Position numbers and translations under genes: made by a program. A stretch of DNA of 64,000 bases from Chitinophagaceae bacterium. GTDB taxonomy: Bacteria > Bacteroidota > Bacteroidia > Chitinophagales > UBA10324. The notes below the pieces were generated by a model. The model was not told where the DNA came from. It saw nothing but the letters and a program-made list of their open reading frames with translations, and searched no databases. The stretch's first letter is position 1, and each line of letters opens with the position of its first letter. Location of the stretch: the NCBI GenBank assembly GCA_947474435.1, contig CANJII010000013.1, positions 20,489-84,488 of the forward strand, in the 5' to 3' direction. Of the stretch, positions 17,538-26,783 are shown piece by piece.

Positions 17538-19211
17538 ATGCAAAACCCAATTCCATTTAAATTTTATAATCAAATTTTATTCGTAATAGCCGTTGTTTTT
17601 TTATTGTTGATTTTTTTAAATGTTTTCATTGTTAATTTTTTCTTTGCGATTAATCTTGTTCCGTCGTCCGTTATCTTTTATTCTTCCGTATTCTTAAGTA
17701 TCGTTGGCTGCAGTATTATTTCTTCAAAATATTTTTTGGTTAACTCAAAATTTATTCTTTTCGGAGTATTATCTTCTTGTGCAATTTTTATTCTTGCAAA
17801 AAACAACAGTCAAAATTTTTATGATGTTTCATGGGATGGTCAAGCCTACCAACTCGAAGCTATTATTAAAATGATAGAAGGATGGAATCCAATTAAGACT
17901 CAACTTGATAATTCAATTAAAGTTGAAAATATTTTTATCAATCATTATCCCCGAGGCACTTGGCTTAACTCATTCTCATTTTATCAGGTAACAGAAAATA
18001 TTGAAAGCGGAAAATTATTTAATTACTTATGGTTCGTAATTGCCTGGTGTTTAAGCGTAGTTGTATTCAACCATTTTTTCAAAATTAATTTTTTCATCTC
18101 CTTCTTTTTGGGTCTTGCAGCGGCAGCAAATCCGGTGACAATTTATCAGAGTTCAAGTAATTATGTGGATGGACAAATTGCTGCCGGAATACTAACTTTT
18201 ATTTTATTATCGATATTCATTTTTTATTCTAATAACACAGGTTCAATTATTTTATTATCAATCATTATTTCCTTATTAATTAATTACAAGTTTTCATTAC
18301 CTTTCTATTTAGTCATTTTATCAGTTGGAATAATTCTGATTTTTTTGCTGTATAAAAATACTGAAGCAGTTAAAAAATTTATTTATTCAAGCATAATGGG
18401 TTTTGTTTTTGGAGTCGGAATTCTTGGATTTTCACCCTATATAACGAATATCCTTCAATTTCAAAATCCAATTTATCCATTGGCTGATAAATCCAAGACA
18501 GAAATATCAATCGGAATAGAGGAAGCAATTCAGCCGGCTTCATTTGAAAATAAAAATCGGTTTGAAAGGTTGTTTCAATCCACCTTTTCAAAATCAATAT
18601 GGAGCCAAACTCCATTAAATAATGTACTTAAAATCCCAGGAACATTCAGCTACGATGAAAAAATTAATTATGCCTTGGCCGATGGTTCAATGGCTGGTTT
18701 GGGCCCCTACTTTTCGTTGGCCCTTTTAATTTGTCTTATCATGCTTCCGATTTTATATATCCATAACAAAAAAATATTTTTTTCAATTCTTATTTCAATC
18801 TCCTTTGTTTTAGGGTCTGTATTTATTTCAAGGATTGGTTGGCTTGCACGATACGCTCCACAATTTTATTTAATATGCATTTTGGTGGTGACAGCATTAT
18901 TCCTTATAAGAAAATGGTGGACCTTTATTCTTGGCTGCTTTTGTTTATTGCTTTTAATTATAAATGATTACACTATTGCAGAAATCTATTTTCCATATCA
19001 AAAAATGTTCACACTGGAATTAAACAATCAGTTAAATATTCTGCAAAAAAGAACTGATACCACATTGGTTTGCTTCGGTCCTTTTAATTCAAATCGTTTA
19101 AGGTTTAAAAGTAAGAATATAAAATTCAGAGAGGTTAATTCAATTTCAGAATTAAATATTGATAGTCCTAAATACCTTCCCTGGCTGTTTAATAAAGTTG
19201 CTACTAATTAA
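17538..19211 (+). CDS. Polytopic membrane protein, probable GT-C-type glycosyltransferase
   Basis: This 557-residue integral membrane protein has a dozen or so hydrophobic segments. The large loop after the first three helices carries DVSWDGQAYQLEAI, which resembles the acidic catalytic loop of GT-C lipid-linked glycosyltransferases but is not diagnostic. FINHYPRGTWLNSF and LGLAAAANPVTIYQSSSNYVDGQ resemble periplasmic motifs of that fold. The final ~100 residues form a small soluble tail. It lies 18 bases after hutU and is convergent with the DinB gene (27 bases between stops). I see no link to histidine degradation. An O-antigen- or exopolysaccharide-type glycosyltransferase is the best guess. 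Confidence 0.6.
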   Translation: MQNPIPFKFYNQILFVIAVVFLLLIFLNVFIVNFFFAINLVPSSVIFYSSVFLSIVGCSIISSKYFLVNSKFILFGVLSSCAIFILAKNNSQNFYDVSWDGQAYQLEAIIKMIEGWNPIKTQLDNSIKVENIFINHYPRGTWLNSFSFYQVTENIESGKLFNYLWFVIAWCLSVVVFNHFFKINFFISFFLGLAAAANPVTIYQSSSNYVDGQIAAGILTFILLSIFIFYSNNTGSIILLSIIISLLINYKFSLPFYLVILSVGIILIFLLYKNTEAVKKFIYSSIMGFVFGVGILGFSPYITNILQFQNPIYPLADKSKTEISIGIEEAIQPASFENKNRFERLFQSTFSKSIWSQTPLNNVLKIPGTFSYDEKINYALADGSMAGLGPYFSLALLICLIMLPILYIHNKKIFFSILISISFVLGSVFISRIGWLARYAPQFYLICILVVTALFLIRKWWTFILGCFCLLLLIINDYTIAEIYFPYQKMFTLELNNQLNILQKRTDTTLVCFGPFNSNRLRFKSKNIKFREVNSISELNIDSPKYLPWLFNKVATN

Positions 19212-19238
19212 AAAATAATTTGTGCCTGGTATAAGAAT

Positions 19239-19775
19239 TCAAAATTTTCCTTTGAAATTTTTCGCTTGCTTCACATGTTCCAGATGATGATTACAATGCC
19301 AGGCATAAAGTGATGCCACACTTTCTAATTTTAATTCACGATTGTGTTCCGGATGAATAAAACTTTTTTTCCAATTTGCACTATCCATATTCTGCATCAG
19401 CATTACCCATCGTTTATGGGTGCCATCTAAAATTTCCAATGACCATTCAATTGGGGCATTTATTACATCGGGCAATTGGGCCCATAGGTTTTCAAGATAT
19501 GGTTTTATGGATGGCATATCTTCAGTGAGCGCCAGTTTAAATCTTGTAAAAGCATTTGAATGACTATCAGCACAATGATGAACAACTTGCCTGATGTTCC
19601 ATCCCTCTGGTCTGTAAATAAATAAAAGTTCCTCTTCACTTAATTTTTCAACTTCTGATTTTAACAATGCAGGAAATTTTTCAATGACACTTATATATTC
19701 AGAAATAGAAATAACTGAAACTTCCTTGGGCCATTTAAATTTTCCGATTGGATATTTTAACTCTTCTAATTCCAT
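19239..19775 (-). CDS. YfiT/BstA-like DinB-family putative metal-dependent hydrolase or transferase
   Basis: This 178-residue cytosolic four-helix-bundle protein matches the YfiT branch of the DinB superfamily throughout: YPIGKF at the N-terminus, YRPEGWNIRQVVHHCADSH (54-72), RFKLALTED, and the C-terminal WHCNHHLEHV (159-168). The presumed metal-binding His residues are H67, H160 and H164. Members include bacillithiol S-transferases, so a detoxification role is plausible if this organism makes bacillithiol. It follows the LTA-synthase-like gene after 27 bases on the same strand and is probably co-transcribed with it. Confidence 0.85.
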   Translation of the reverse strand: MELEELKYPIGKFKWPKEVSVISISEYISVIEKFPALLKSEVEKLSEEELLFIYRPEGWNIRQVVHHCADSHSNAFTRFKLALTEDMPSIKPYLENLWAQLPDVINAPIEWSLEILDGTHKRWVMLMQNMDSANWKKSFIHPEHNRELKLESVASLYAWHCNHHLEHVKQAKNFKGKF

Positions 19776-19802
19776 TTTGTTGAATGATTTTGTTTTATGT
19801 GT

Positions 19803-21731
19803 TTATTCATGAGCACTTTTGTATTGATACAAACCATCGCGGTAAATTACTGACAACCCTTCAAGATATTGCTTTAAAAATTTCTGAGTATTGTTTCGTT
19901 CCGAAACTGATGGTTCAAATTTTATTGCCGGATATGAAAGACTGTCTAAGTAATAATAACTGTCGCCGCCATATTGCAAATCAGTAAAGAAAACTTTGTT
20001 TTCATAATGATAAGCCAATGCAGTTTCAGTATTTCGGCTAATGGCAAATGGCTTGAAGTCTGTACTGAATAAATTTTGGCCGATAAAATGATATGAGCCA
20101 TTGTAACCACATTCACCAATAAGTGTCGAAGCAAAATCCATTTGCGAACAAATGGCATTGAAAGTACCTACTGGTTTCGAAGAATTCAGCAACAAAGCCG
20201 GAATATGATACACTTTATAATTTTGATCTTTCAATTCATATACCTCTCCATGATCGGCAATAATTAAAAAAATGGTGTTACTGAATTGTGAAGTGGTTGA
20301 ACACCTGTCTATAAATTTTCCGAGGGCATAATCTTCGTAATAAAAAGTTGATTCCTTGTTACTCATGTTTTTTACTTCAGGATTTGTTTTTAAAAAATAG
20401 GGTGGTACTTGATGCGGAGCATGATTGCTCACATTCAAAATAACTGAAAGTTGCGGTTGGGTTTCTTTATTAAAAATTTCGACAAATGCTTTGTCATATA
20501 AATCTTCATCACAAACTCCCATAGCATTTTTATACCTGTAACTTTTAAAATCATATAAATCAAAATGTTCAGCAAAACCACCTTGTTGCATAAACATTTT
20601 CATGTCATCAAAATCTGCATCACCACTATAAAAAAATTTTGTTGCATAGCCATCATCCTGTAAAATATTTCCAAGTGAGTTAAATTCATTCAATCCCTTT
20701 CGACGAATCAAACTGCTACCGATGATAGATGGAAAACCAGCAACTACCGATGTTAAACCGAAATGTGTTCGTGGGCCATTGCTATAACAATGTGTAAATA
20801 AAATCCCCCTGCTACTCCATTGATCAAACTGTGGTGATAGTTTTCTGCCTCCTAAAACGCCAATTTGCGAAGCAGAAAAACTTTCACATATAATTATGAC
20901 AATATTTTTTTTCTGCTGAAGTTCCGGAGTTAATAATTTTCGCCGGGTTGGAAATTTTTCTGAAATAGAAATTTCATCTTCATGCAAAGAAATATTTTTT
21001 ACAAAATTTATTGCTGTGCTATCCGGTATTTCAGAAAATATTGTTAGTGTTTTTTGATAATTATAATCCTGTGCTATTGATTTAATAAAAGTATAAGCAC
21101 CATTGGAACTCATTTGATTCAACAATGAGGAGGAACTGAAACTAGTCAGTTTCCAGAATGGACCGTCATAATAAAGAAATGATAAAGTGAAAAAAGTAAA
21201 TATTGAAATTGCAAACCATTTTACAGATTTAATCTCTCCTTCAAATACAACTTTTCTAAAATATTTTCGGCATAAAACAAAAAACAGAAAAAGAAGAATA
21301 AATAATGATATCAAAATTAAAATCGTATGATATTCATGATATATCATTGGCAATATAGTTTTCGGACTTTGAAATTCCTGTAAAGCATATTGATTTAATC
21401 TGACACCAAATTGACCGAAATAAAAAATATCAATGATGTTGATTAAAAATATAATGCTGATAATTATAAACGAAAGCCGAAAGAATACTAAATAGAAGTT
21501 TTTTGATATATACCCAATAATAAATGAAAGAAGTAAACAGCATAAAATACTGACCGAAACAACTGATGAATCAATAATAAATCCAATAGAATAACACACA
21601 AACAAATTTTCGAAAGTATATTGAGAAACACTAAATGAATATGAAAATTGAAAAAGCACCCGCAAAAAAAACAATACTGCAATACCGGATATATAAAATT
21701 TGAACAGGAATTTATAAAATGAAAAACTCAT
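19803..21731 (-). CDS. LTA synthase / sulfatase-family membrane phosphotransferase
   Basis: This 642-residue protein has five N-terminal membrane helices (about 10-190) and a large periplasmic alkaline-phosphatase-fold domain of the lipoteichoic-acid-synthase type. Motifs include NIVIIICESFSASQIG (the Glu is a metal ligand), RTHFGLTSVVAGFP (its Thr is the likely nucleophile), FFYSGDADFDDM, SNHAPHQVP and IIADHGEVY (metal ligands D/H). In Gram-negative bacteria these enzymes usually add phosphoglycerol or phosphoethanolamine to envelope glycans or lipids. Its neighbour is the YfiT-like gene. The 188 bases upstream hold only a weak AT-rich hairpin (21844-21860) that could end the sigma-factor unit. 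Confidence 0.88.
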   Translation of the reverse strand: MSFSFYKFLFKFYISGIAVLFFLRVLFQFSYSFSVSQYTFENLFVCYSIGFIIDSSVVSVSILCCLLLSFIIGYISKNFYLVFFRLSFIIISIIFLINIIDIFYFGQFGVRLNQYALQEFQSPKTILPMIYHEYHTILILISLFILLFLFFVLCRKYFRKVVFEGEIKSVKWFAISIFTFFTLSFLYYDGPFWKLTSFSSSSLLNQMSSNGAYTFIKSIAQDYNYQKTLTIFSEIPDSTAINFVKNISLHEDEISISEKFPTRRKLLTPELQQKKNIVIIICESFSASQIGVLGGRKLSPQFDQWSSRGILFTHCYSNGPRTHFGLTSVVAGFPSIIGSSLIRRKGLNEFNSLGNILQDDGYATKFFYSGDADFDDMKMFMQQGGFAEHFDLYDFKSYRYKNAMGVCDEDLYDKAFVEIFNKETQPQLSVILNVSNHAPHQVPPYFLKTNPEVKNMSNKESTFYYEDYALGKFIDRCSTTSQFSNTIFLIIADHGEVYELKDQNYKVYHIPALLLNSSKPVGTFNAICSQMDFASTLIGECGYNGSYHFIGQNLFSTDFKPFAISRNTETALAYHYENKVFFTDLQYGGDSYYYLDSLSYPAIKFEPSVSERNNTQKFLKQYLEGLSVIYRDGLYQYKSAHE

Positions 21732-21919
21732 TCTTTAGTGGAGTACAAAATTTTGATTCCTTAATTATAAGAAAATTAAAACAGTGGGCTAAAAATAATG
21801 AAAAGATACCCTCACGAATTTCATCAAAAAAAATAATTTTGACAATTCAATAGCTGAATTAATCAAATAAATTATATCGATAAAAAATCTTTTGATTGAA
21901 ATAATTAAAGCAAATTATA

Positions 21920-22156
21920 CTAAAACAGACTCTTGGACCTGGAAGATCGGCGACTGTAATTCAGAATAATATTTATGCTGCTGTCGCTCGGGTTCAGTTT
22001 TCCTCCGTCTAATTCTTCTTTTGAAGTCAGCATTCCTTGGTAAGTTTTTGCAAGCTCCATGTCGTCCATTATTGCTTTCTTAATTAAGGAAGATTCTTCC
22101 TGTGATGTTTCGTTGTATACGAAACGAACTAAATCATCTTGTGTAAAAGTTTTCAT
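21920..22156 (-). CDS. Small protein downstream of ECF sigma factor (possible sigma regulator)
   Basis: I take this as a 78-residue protein starting MKTFTQDDLVRFVYNE at 22156. A longer frame reaches 22366 but passes through a hairpin-rich repeat and encodes low-plausibility sequence, so I reject that extension. The helical N-terminal half (about 1-48) resembles short anti-sigma-like proteins often found after ECF sigma genes in Bacteroidota, and the tail is Ser/Arg-rich. No zinc-binding His/Cys motif and no membrane segment are visible. It lies 279 bases downstream of the sigma factor on the same strand. A role in controlling that sigma factor is inference from position. Confidence 0.6.
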   Translation of the reverse strand: MKTFTQDDLVRFVYNETSQEESSLIKKAIMDDMELAKTYQGMLTSKEELDGGKLNPSDSSINIILNYSRRSSRSKSLF

Positions 22157-22223
22157 GTATTTGTTATTGATTTTAATTTTTAACGAAGTGGTTATTGAAT
22201 TATTGTGTTGCCTAACGCAAGTT

Positions 22224-22327
22224 CCAGAAGGGTTACTCGAAGAGAACCCTGCGCATTCAAACGCAGGGTCTCCGACTTGAGGTCTGGAGTGTACCATTTG
22301 ATGATAGTAACCCTGCTGAGACAGGGC
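22224..22327. repeat. Structured inverted-repeat element between sigma factor and small gene
   Basis: Nested inverted repeats are visible. ACCCTGCG / CGCAGGGT (22246-22253 and 22262-22269) is a perfect 8-bp stem with an 8-base loop. AGGGTTACT / AGTAACCCT (22229-22237 and 22306-22314) encloses it. CCAGA (22224-22228) can pair with TCTGG in between, and CCCTG...CAGGG (22311-22326) forms a further small stem. The GC-rich composition differs from the AT-rich flanks. It looks like a dispersed intergenic repeat or structured RNA element, not coding sequence. Confidence 0.65.
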
Positions 22328-22435
22328 TGAAGCATCATTAAAAAAAATTTTAAGAGTAGTTTCCATTTAATTATTATGCTTAACGGCAAACACATTTCGT
22401 TTATTGTGTATGCTTCAAACAAATCTTACTAAAGG

Positions 22436-23023
22436 TCACAATGCAATTTTCTTCTCTTCCATCAATCTGCGGATATTGATGAGTCCGTAGCGCATTCTTC
22501 CCAAGGCAGTATTGATGCTGACTCCGGTAAGTTCTGCAATTTCCTTAAAACTTAAATCTGCATAATGACGAAGTACTATCACTTCTTTTTGTTCTTCAGG
22601 AAGCATATCCACTAATTTACGAACACGCACATAAGCCTCTTTGCGAACGATTGCGTCCTGCGCGTTGTCACCTTCAAATTTTATATACTTGAAAATATCT
22701 GTTCCGTCAGCAGTAGTGACTTTAACTTTCGGAGTTCGTTTTACTTTCCGGTAATAATCAATACACAGATTATTCGCAATGCGCAACACCCACGGAAGAA
22801 ATTTTCCTTCCTCGTGATACTGTCCTTGTCGCAGTTTGTCCACTACTTTAATAAAAGTCTCCTGAAATAAATCTTCAGCGATATACCTGTCGCGCACAAA
22901 CATGTAAATGGCGGAAAACACCCGCTGCTTGTGCATTTGAACGAGCGTTGTCAAAGCCTGTTCATTGCCACGCTGGTAAGCTTTTACCAGTTCCTGGTCA
23001 TTAATGGTTTGGTTGGTTTGCAT
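22436..23023 (-). CDS. ECF-type RNA polymerase sigma factor
   Basis: This 195-residue sigma-70-family factor has only regions 2 and 4. Region 2 shows YIAEDLFQETFIKVVDKL and LPWVLRIANNLCIDYYRK. Region 4 shows LPEEQKEVIVLRHYADLSF and the helix-turn-helix FKEIAELTGVSINTALGRMR. It is of the type often present in Bacteroidota and directs RNA polymerase to alternative promoters. A long imperfect hairpin (23024-23070) directly precedes the ATG and may control translation. The small 78-residue gene downstream is the likely partner. It is divergent from uvrA. Confidence 0.92.
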   Translation of the reverse strand: MQTNQTINDQELVKAYQRGNEQALTTLVQMHKQRVFSAIYMFVRDRYIAEDLFQETFIKVVDKLRQGQYHEEGKFLPWVLRIANNLCIDYYRKVKRTPKVKVTTADGTDIFKYIKFEGDNAQDAIVRKEAYVRVRKLVDMLPEEQKEVIVLRHYADLSFKEIAELTGVSINTALGRMRYGLINIRRLMEEKKIAL

Positions 23024-23070
23024 AATTCTACAGATTTAATTAAACGATTGGTTAAATGAATTGTAGAATT
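23024..23070 (-). promoter_or_regulatory. Inverted repeat/hairpin abutting the sigma-factor start codon
   Basis: On the minus strand, AATTCTACA (23070-23062) and TGTAGAATT (23032-23024) form a perfect 9-bp outer stem. An inner ATTTAA / TTAAAT pair continues it. The right arm ends immediately before the ATG at 23023, so folding would cover the initiation region. It could be an RNA switch on translation or a dyad operator. Confidence 0.5.
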
Positions 23071-23214
23071 CAAGCCATAAATTGGAAGCAGGGGTTTAAT
23101 GATAACAACGATTAGTAATGTAGAACTTAACTTATAAAACTTCTTGAATTTGAGTGTAGAAGTGTTTCGTTGCTGTGTGAGTTTATCTTTTATTTGCTCC
23201 TTATTACGAGAGCG

Positions 23215-26088
23215 ATGGAAAAAATGTTGAGCCAAATATCAAATAAAAAATCGAATGACCAAATTAAATTTAAAAAGGATGAGAAAAACATACTCATCAA
23301 AGGTGCCCGCGTTCACAATTTAAAGAATGTAGATTTAGAAATAGGTCGCAATAAATTAGTGGTTATTACAGGGGTGAGCGGCTCCGGAAAATCATCGCTC
23401 GCCATTGACACTTTGTTTGCCGAGGGGCAGCGCCGTTATGTTGAAAGTTTATCTGCTTATGCGAGGCAATTTTTAGTGCGTATGAATAAACCTGATGTTG
23501 ATTACATCAAAGGTTTATGTCCTGCCATTGCAATAGAGCAGAAAGTTTCTACACGCAGTTCGCGTTCCACTGTAGGGTCACTTACTGAAATTTATGATTA
23601 TCTGCGCTTGCTGTATGCGCGCATCGGAAAAACAATTTCTCCGGTTTCAGGAAAGGAAGTGCAGAAACATGAAGTGAGTGATGTGGTTGATTATATAAAA
23701 ACACTGAAAGAAGAAACCACAATATTTATACTTTCTCCATTGGTGATGCTCAAGAAAACAGCAGAAGAAAAAAAATTAAAGACTGTAGCAAAAAGAGGAT
23801 TGAAAGATGAATTGAATGTGTTGATGCAGAAAGGTTTTGCACGGATTATTTCAGAAAAAAAAGTTTACAAGATTGAAGAATTATTAGCTGATGAAGAACA
23901 ATTAAAAAACCTGAAGTCGAATGTTTTTCAATTGGTGGTTGACAGAATTGTATGGAAGAAAGACGATGAAGATTTATTGTCGCGCGTATCTGATTCAATA
24001 AGTGTTGCTTTTTTTGAAGGGCATGGTGAGTGTTTTATTCTTCACAATGAAATAGGAAAACAATTCAGCAACAAGTTTGAGCTGGATGGAATTTTATTTG
24101 AAGAACCCACTCCTCATTTATTCAGCTTCAATAATCCGTATGGTGCGTGTCGCAAGTGCGAAGGATTCGGAAGCGTGATTGGAGTGGATGAAAATTTAGT
24201 GATACCCGATAAAAACCGTTCGGTGTATGAAGGAGCAATAGCTCCCTGGAAAGGCGAGAAAATGGGTGAATGGTTAACACTGTTAATTAAGAGCGCACAC
24301 AAATTTGATTTCCCCGTTCATCGTTCATTTCGCGAACTGACAGCTGCTGAAAAAAAATTATTGTGGACCGGCAATAAATATTTTCATGGACTTACTGAGT
24401 TTTTTAAAGAGTTGGAAAAACAGAGTTATAAAATTCAGTATCGCGTTATGCTTTCGCGCTATCGTGGAAAAACTACTTGTCCTGAATGTCATGGCGGTAG
24501 AGTTCGCATTGAATCGTCATATGTAAAAGTGGGTGGAATGTCCATTGGAGAAATGGTGCTGATGCCGGTGAAAGAATTGCAGAAATTTTTTCTCGCGTTA
24601 AAACTTTCCGCATATGAAATTGAAGTTTCAAAAAGATTGCTGATTGAAATAAATAATCGGTTGCAATTTATGATGGAAGTTGGGTTGGGCTATTTAACAC
24701 TTAACCGGATTTCATCCACACTTTCAGGAGGAGAAACGCAGCGCATTAATCTCACGCGAACACTTGGTAGCAATCTCACCAGCTCACTTTATATATTGGA
24801 TGAACCGAGTATTGGATTGCATCCGAAAGACACAGGGCAATTAATAAAAGTGTTGCACAAGCTCCGCGATTTAGGAAATACAGTTTTGGTGGTTGAACAC
24901 GAAGAAGAAATTATGAATCACGCCGACCAGATTATTGATATGGGTCCGCTTGCCGGCGCACAAGGTGGTGAAGTAGTTTTCAGCGGAACATTCAAAGAAA
25001 TTCTGAAAGACAAAAATTCACTCACCGGAAAATATTTAACCGGATTTGAAAAAATTTCTGTTCCAACAACAAGAAGAAATTGGACCAATAAAATTGAGTT
25101 CAATGGTTGCGCCCAAAACAATCTGCAAAACATAAACATCACGCTTCCATTGAATGTTATGACTGTTGTAACCGGTGTGAGCGGTTCAGGAAAAACAACT
25201 TTAGTAAAACAAATTATGTTTCCAGCACTCTCGCGTTTGTGTGGAAATTTCGGCGACAAGCCCGGCGAGTTTTATGAAATGAAGGGAGATATGAATTTGC
25301 TCACGCAGGTTGAAATGGTGGACCAGAATCCGATTGGTAAATCATCGCGCAGCAATCCTGTAACTTACATTAAAGCGTATGATTTGATTCGTGAATTGTA
25401 TGCGAAGCAGCGAGGTTCCCAGTTAAAAGGATTTCAACCAAAACATTTTTCTTTTAATGTGGATGGAGGAAGATGTGATAATTGTAAGGGCGAAGGAGAA
25501 ATTGTGGTGGAGATGCAGTTCCTCAGCGATGTGCACTTGTTGTGTGAAGTTTGTAAAGGAAAACGATTTAAAGACGAAGTGCTGGAAGTAAATTATAAAG
25601 ACAAAAACATTTCTGATATTCTTGACCTCACCGTTGACGAAGCAATCGATTTTTTTATTGATGAAAAAAATCTTCACGAAGCTATTCTTCCGCTTGCACA
25701 GGTTGGCTTGGGTTATGTGAAACTCGGTCAATCATCCAGCACATTATCGGGTGGTGAAGCGCAGCGCGTGAAGCTTGCATCGTTTCTCGGAAAAGGAAGT
25801 TCGCAAAATCCGGTGCTGTTTATTTTTGATGAACCAACAACCGGTTTGCACTTTCACGATATCAGCAAACTGTTGCTTTCGTTCAATGCACTCATCGAAC
25901 AAGGACACTCTGTACTCATCATCGAGCACAATATGGAAGTGATAAAATGTGCCGACTACATCATTGACCTCGGTCCCGATGGTGGTGATGAAGGAGGACA
26001 ACTTTTATTTCAGGGAACACCGGAAGAAATGATTGCGACCTGCAATTCGCATACTGCGAATTATTTGAAGGGGAAATTGAATAATTGA
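23215..26088 (+). CDS. uvrA: UvrA, excinuclease ABC subunit A
   Basis: UvrA is the damage-recognition ATPase of nucleotide excision repair. From ATG 23215 it has 957 residues; an upstream in-frame TTG (23170) would add an unlikely hydrophobic leader. Both ABC modules are present. Walker A GVSGSGKSS is at 53-61, with a second GVSGSGKTT in the C-terminal half. The signatures are LSGGETQR and LSGGEAQR. The zinc modules show CRKCEGFG, CPECHGG and CDNCKGEGE...CEVCKGKRF. The segment EQKVSTRSSRSTVGS differs from the EQKTTSHNPRSTVGT of the commonest UvrA1, so this may be a second UvrA paralogue. The rest of the genome is needed to decide. Confidence 0.93.
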   Translation: MEKMLSQISNKKSNDQIKFKKDEKNILIKGARVHNLKNVDLEIGRNKLVVITGVSGSGKSSLAIDTLFAEGQRRYVESLSAYARQFLVRMNKPDVDYIKGLCPAIAIEQKVSTRSSRSTVGSLTEIYDYLRLLYARIGKTISPVSGKEVQKHEVSDVVDYIKTLKEETTIFILSPLVMLKKTAEEKKLKTVAKRGLKDELNVLMQKGFARIISEKKVYKIEELLADEEQLKNLKSNVFQLVVDRIVWKKDDEDLLSRVSDSISVAFFEGHGECFILHNEIGKQFSNKFELDGILFEEPTPHLFSFNNPYGACRKCEGFGSVIGVDENLVIPDKNRSVYEGAIAPWKGEKMGEWLTLLIKSAHKFDFPVHRSFRELTAAEKKLLWTGNKYFHGLTEFFKELEKQSYKIQYRVMLSRYRGKTTCPECHGGRVRIESSYVKVGGMSIGEMVLMPVKELQKFFLALKLSAYEIEVSKRLLIEINNRLQFMMEVGLGYLTLNRISSTLSGGETQRINLTRTLGSNLTSSLYILDEPSIGLHPKDTGQLIKVLHKLRDLGNTVLVVEHEEEIMNHADQIIDMGPLAGAQGGEVVFSGTFKEILKDKNSLTGKYLTGFEKISVPTTRRNWTNKIEFNGCAQNNLQNINITLPLNVMTVVTGVSGSGKTTLVKQIMFPALSRLCGNFGDKPGEFYEMKGDMNLLTQVEMVDQNPIGKSSRSNPVTYIKAYDLIRELYAKQRGSQLKGFQPKHFSFNVDGGRCDNCKGEGEIVVEMQFLSDVHLLCEVCKGKRFKDEVLEVNYKDKNISDILDLTVDEAIDFFIDEKNLHEAILPLAQVGLGYVKLGQSSSTLSGGEAQRVKLASFLGKGSSQNPVLFIFDEPTTGLHFHDISKLLLSFNALIEQGHSVLIIEHNMEVIKCADYIIDLGPDGGDEGGQLLFQGTPEEMIATCNSHTANYLKGKLNN

Positions 26089-26095
26089 TTTGAAG

Positions 26096-26590
26096 ATGAA
26101 ATACTTTTTTCTACTTGTAATATTTTTCTCTTCAGTTTGTGACGCACAGAAAAATAATTCAAAGAATGATTTGAGTGATTCTTTTGAAGATGCAATGGCT
26201 CAGAGATATATAGTTATTGCCGGCGCTTCTGCAGATTTTCATGTCCTTGATAATCTTTCAAAAGAGATTAGTAAAAAAACAGAAATCGAATATTCAAACT
26301 ATTTAGTTTACGATTCAAAAAGAGGAATGATAGAATCCGATAGTTCTGATGATGAAATTTATGCAGGATATTATTTTCCAAGAAGAGACGATACAAGCAG
26401 AATAAGTGTTGAGATGATGTGGTATTATTCTTCTGGCAACATGCAGAATACTAACACAACTAAAATGATAATTGTTACAGGAGTTTTTGATACTAAAAAA
26501 TCTGCTTTGCTTCAACTGAAATCAGTACAGAAAGTTGTTCAGGATGCATATATAAAAAAGATGAATATGTATATGGGATGTATGCATTAA
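26096..26590 (+). CDS. Secreted hypothetical protein
   Basis: This is a 164-residue protein of unknown function. It has a clear signal peptide (MKYFFLLVIFFSSVCDAQ) and a mature domain of mixed alpha/beta character: QRYIVIAGASADFHVLDNLSKEISKKT, then a second IIVTGVFDTKKSALLQLKS. The two strand-helix units faintly recall SPOR-like sequences, but I would not assign that. I chose ATG 26096; a TTG at 26090 is in frame but gives a worse signal peptide. It follows uvrA by 7 bases and is probably co-transcribed, although a repair role is unlikely for an exported protein. Confidence 0.65.
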   Translation: MKYFFLLVIFFSSVCDAQKNNSKNDLSDSFEDAMAQRYIVIAGASADFHVLDNLSKEISKKTEIEYSNYLVYDSKRGMIESDSSDDEIYAGYYFPRRDDTSRISVEMMWYYSSGNMQNTNTTKMIIVTGVFDTKKSALLQLKSVQKVVQDAYIKKMNMYMGCMH

Positions 26591-26731
26591 ATTTTTATTG
26601 CCTCACTCCCGTTCCAACACAAGTGAAATTATTGTGGCTGAATGCAATTCTGATTTTGAATTTTGAATTATTTAATAATCGCATTTGCAAAGAATTAATA
26701 AATTTTTGTTTTGCCGCCAATGAAAAGAAAA

Positions 26732-26760
26732 TAAAAAAGCCCCTTCAAAATGAAGAGGCT
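26732..26760 (-). terminator. Terminator for the minus-strand T9SS gene
   Basis: Read on the minus strand, AGCCTCTTC-ATTTT-GAAGGGGCT (one mismatch) is followed by TTTTTTAT. It lies 24 bases beyond the stop of the gene at 26784. Confidence 0.8.
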
Positions 26761-26783
26761 ATGAATTCTTTTATTAAATAAAA

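Noticed and set aside
21844..21860. AATTCA/TGAATT hairpin followed on the minus strand by a T-rich run
   Set aside because: The stem is only six AT-rich pairs and the T-run starts several bases later; too weak to call as a terminator.
22157..22366. Upstream extension of the small sigma-partner gene to a 148-residue frame
   Set aside because: The extension crosses the GC-rich hairpin element and gives implausible sequence; MKTFTQDDLV at 22156 is a natural start.
23170..23214. N-terminal extension of UvrA from TTG 23170
   Set aside because: It would add a hydrophobic leader not found in UvrA; ATG 23215 fits the family.
26578..26781. 67-codon plus-strand open frame after the secreted hypothetical gene
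   Set aside because: It overlaps the minus-strand terminator and has no gene-like composition.
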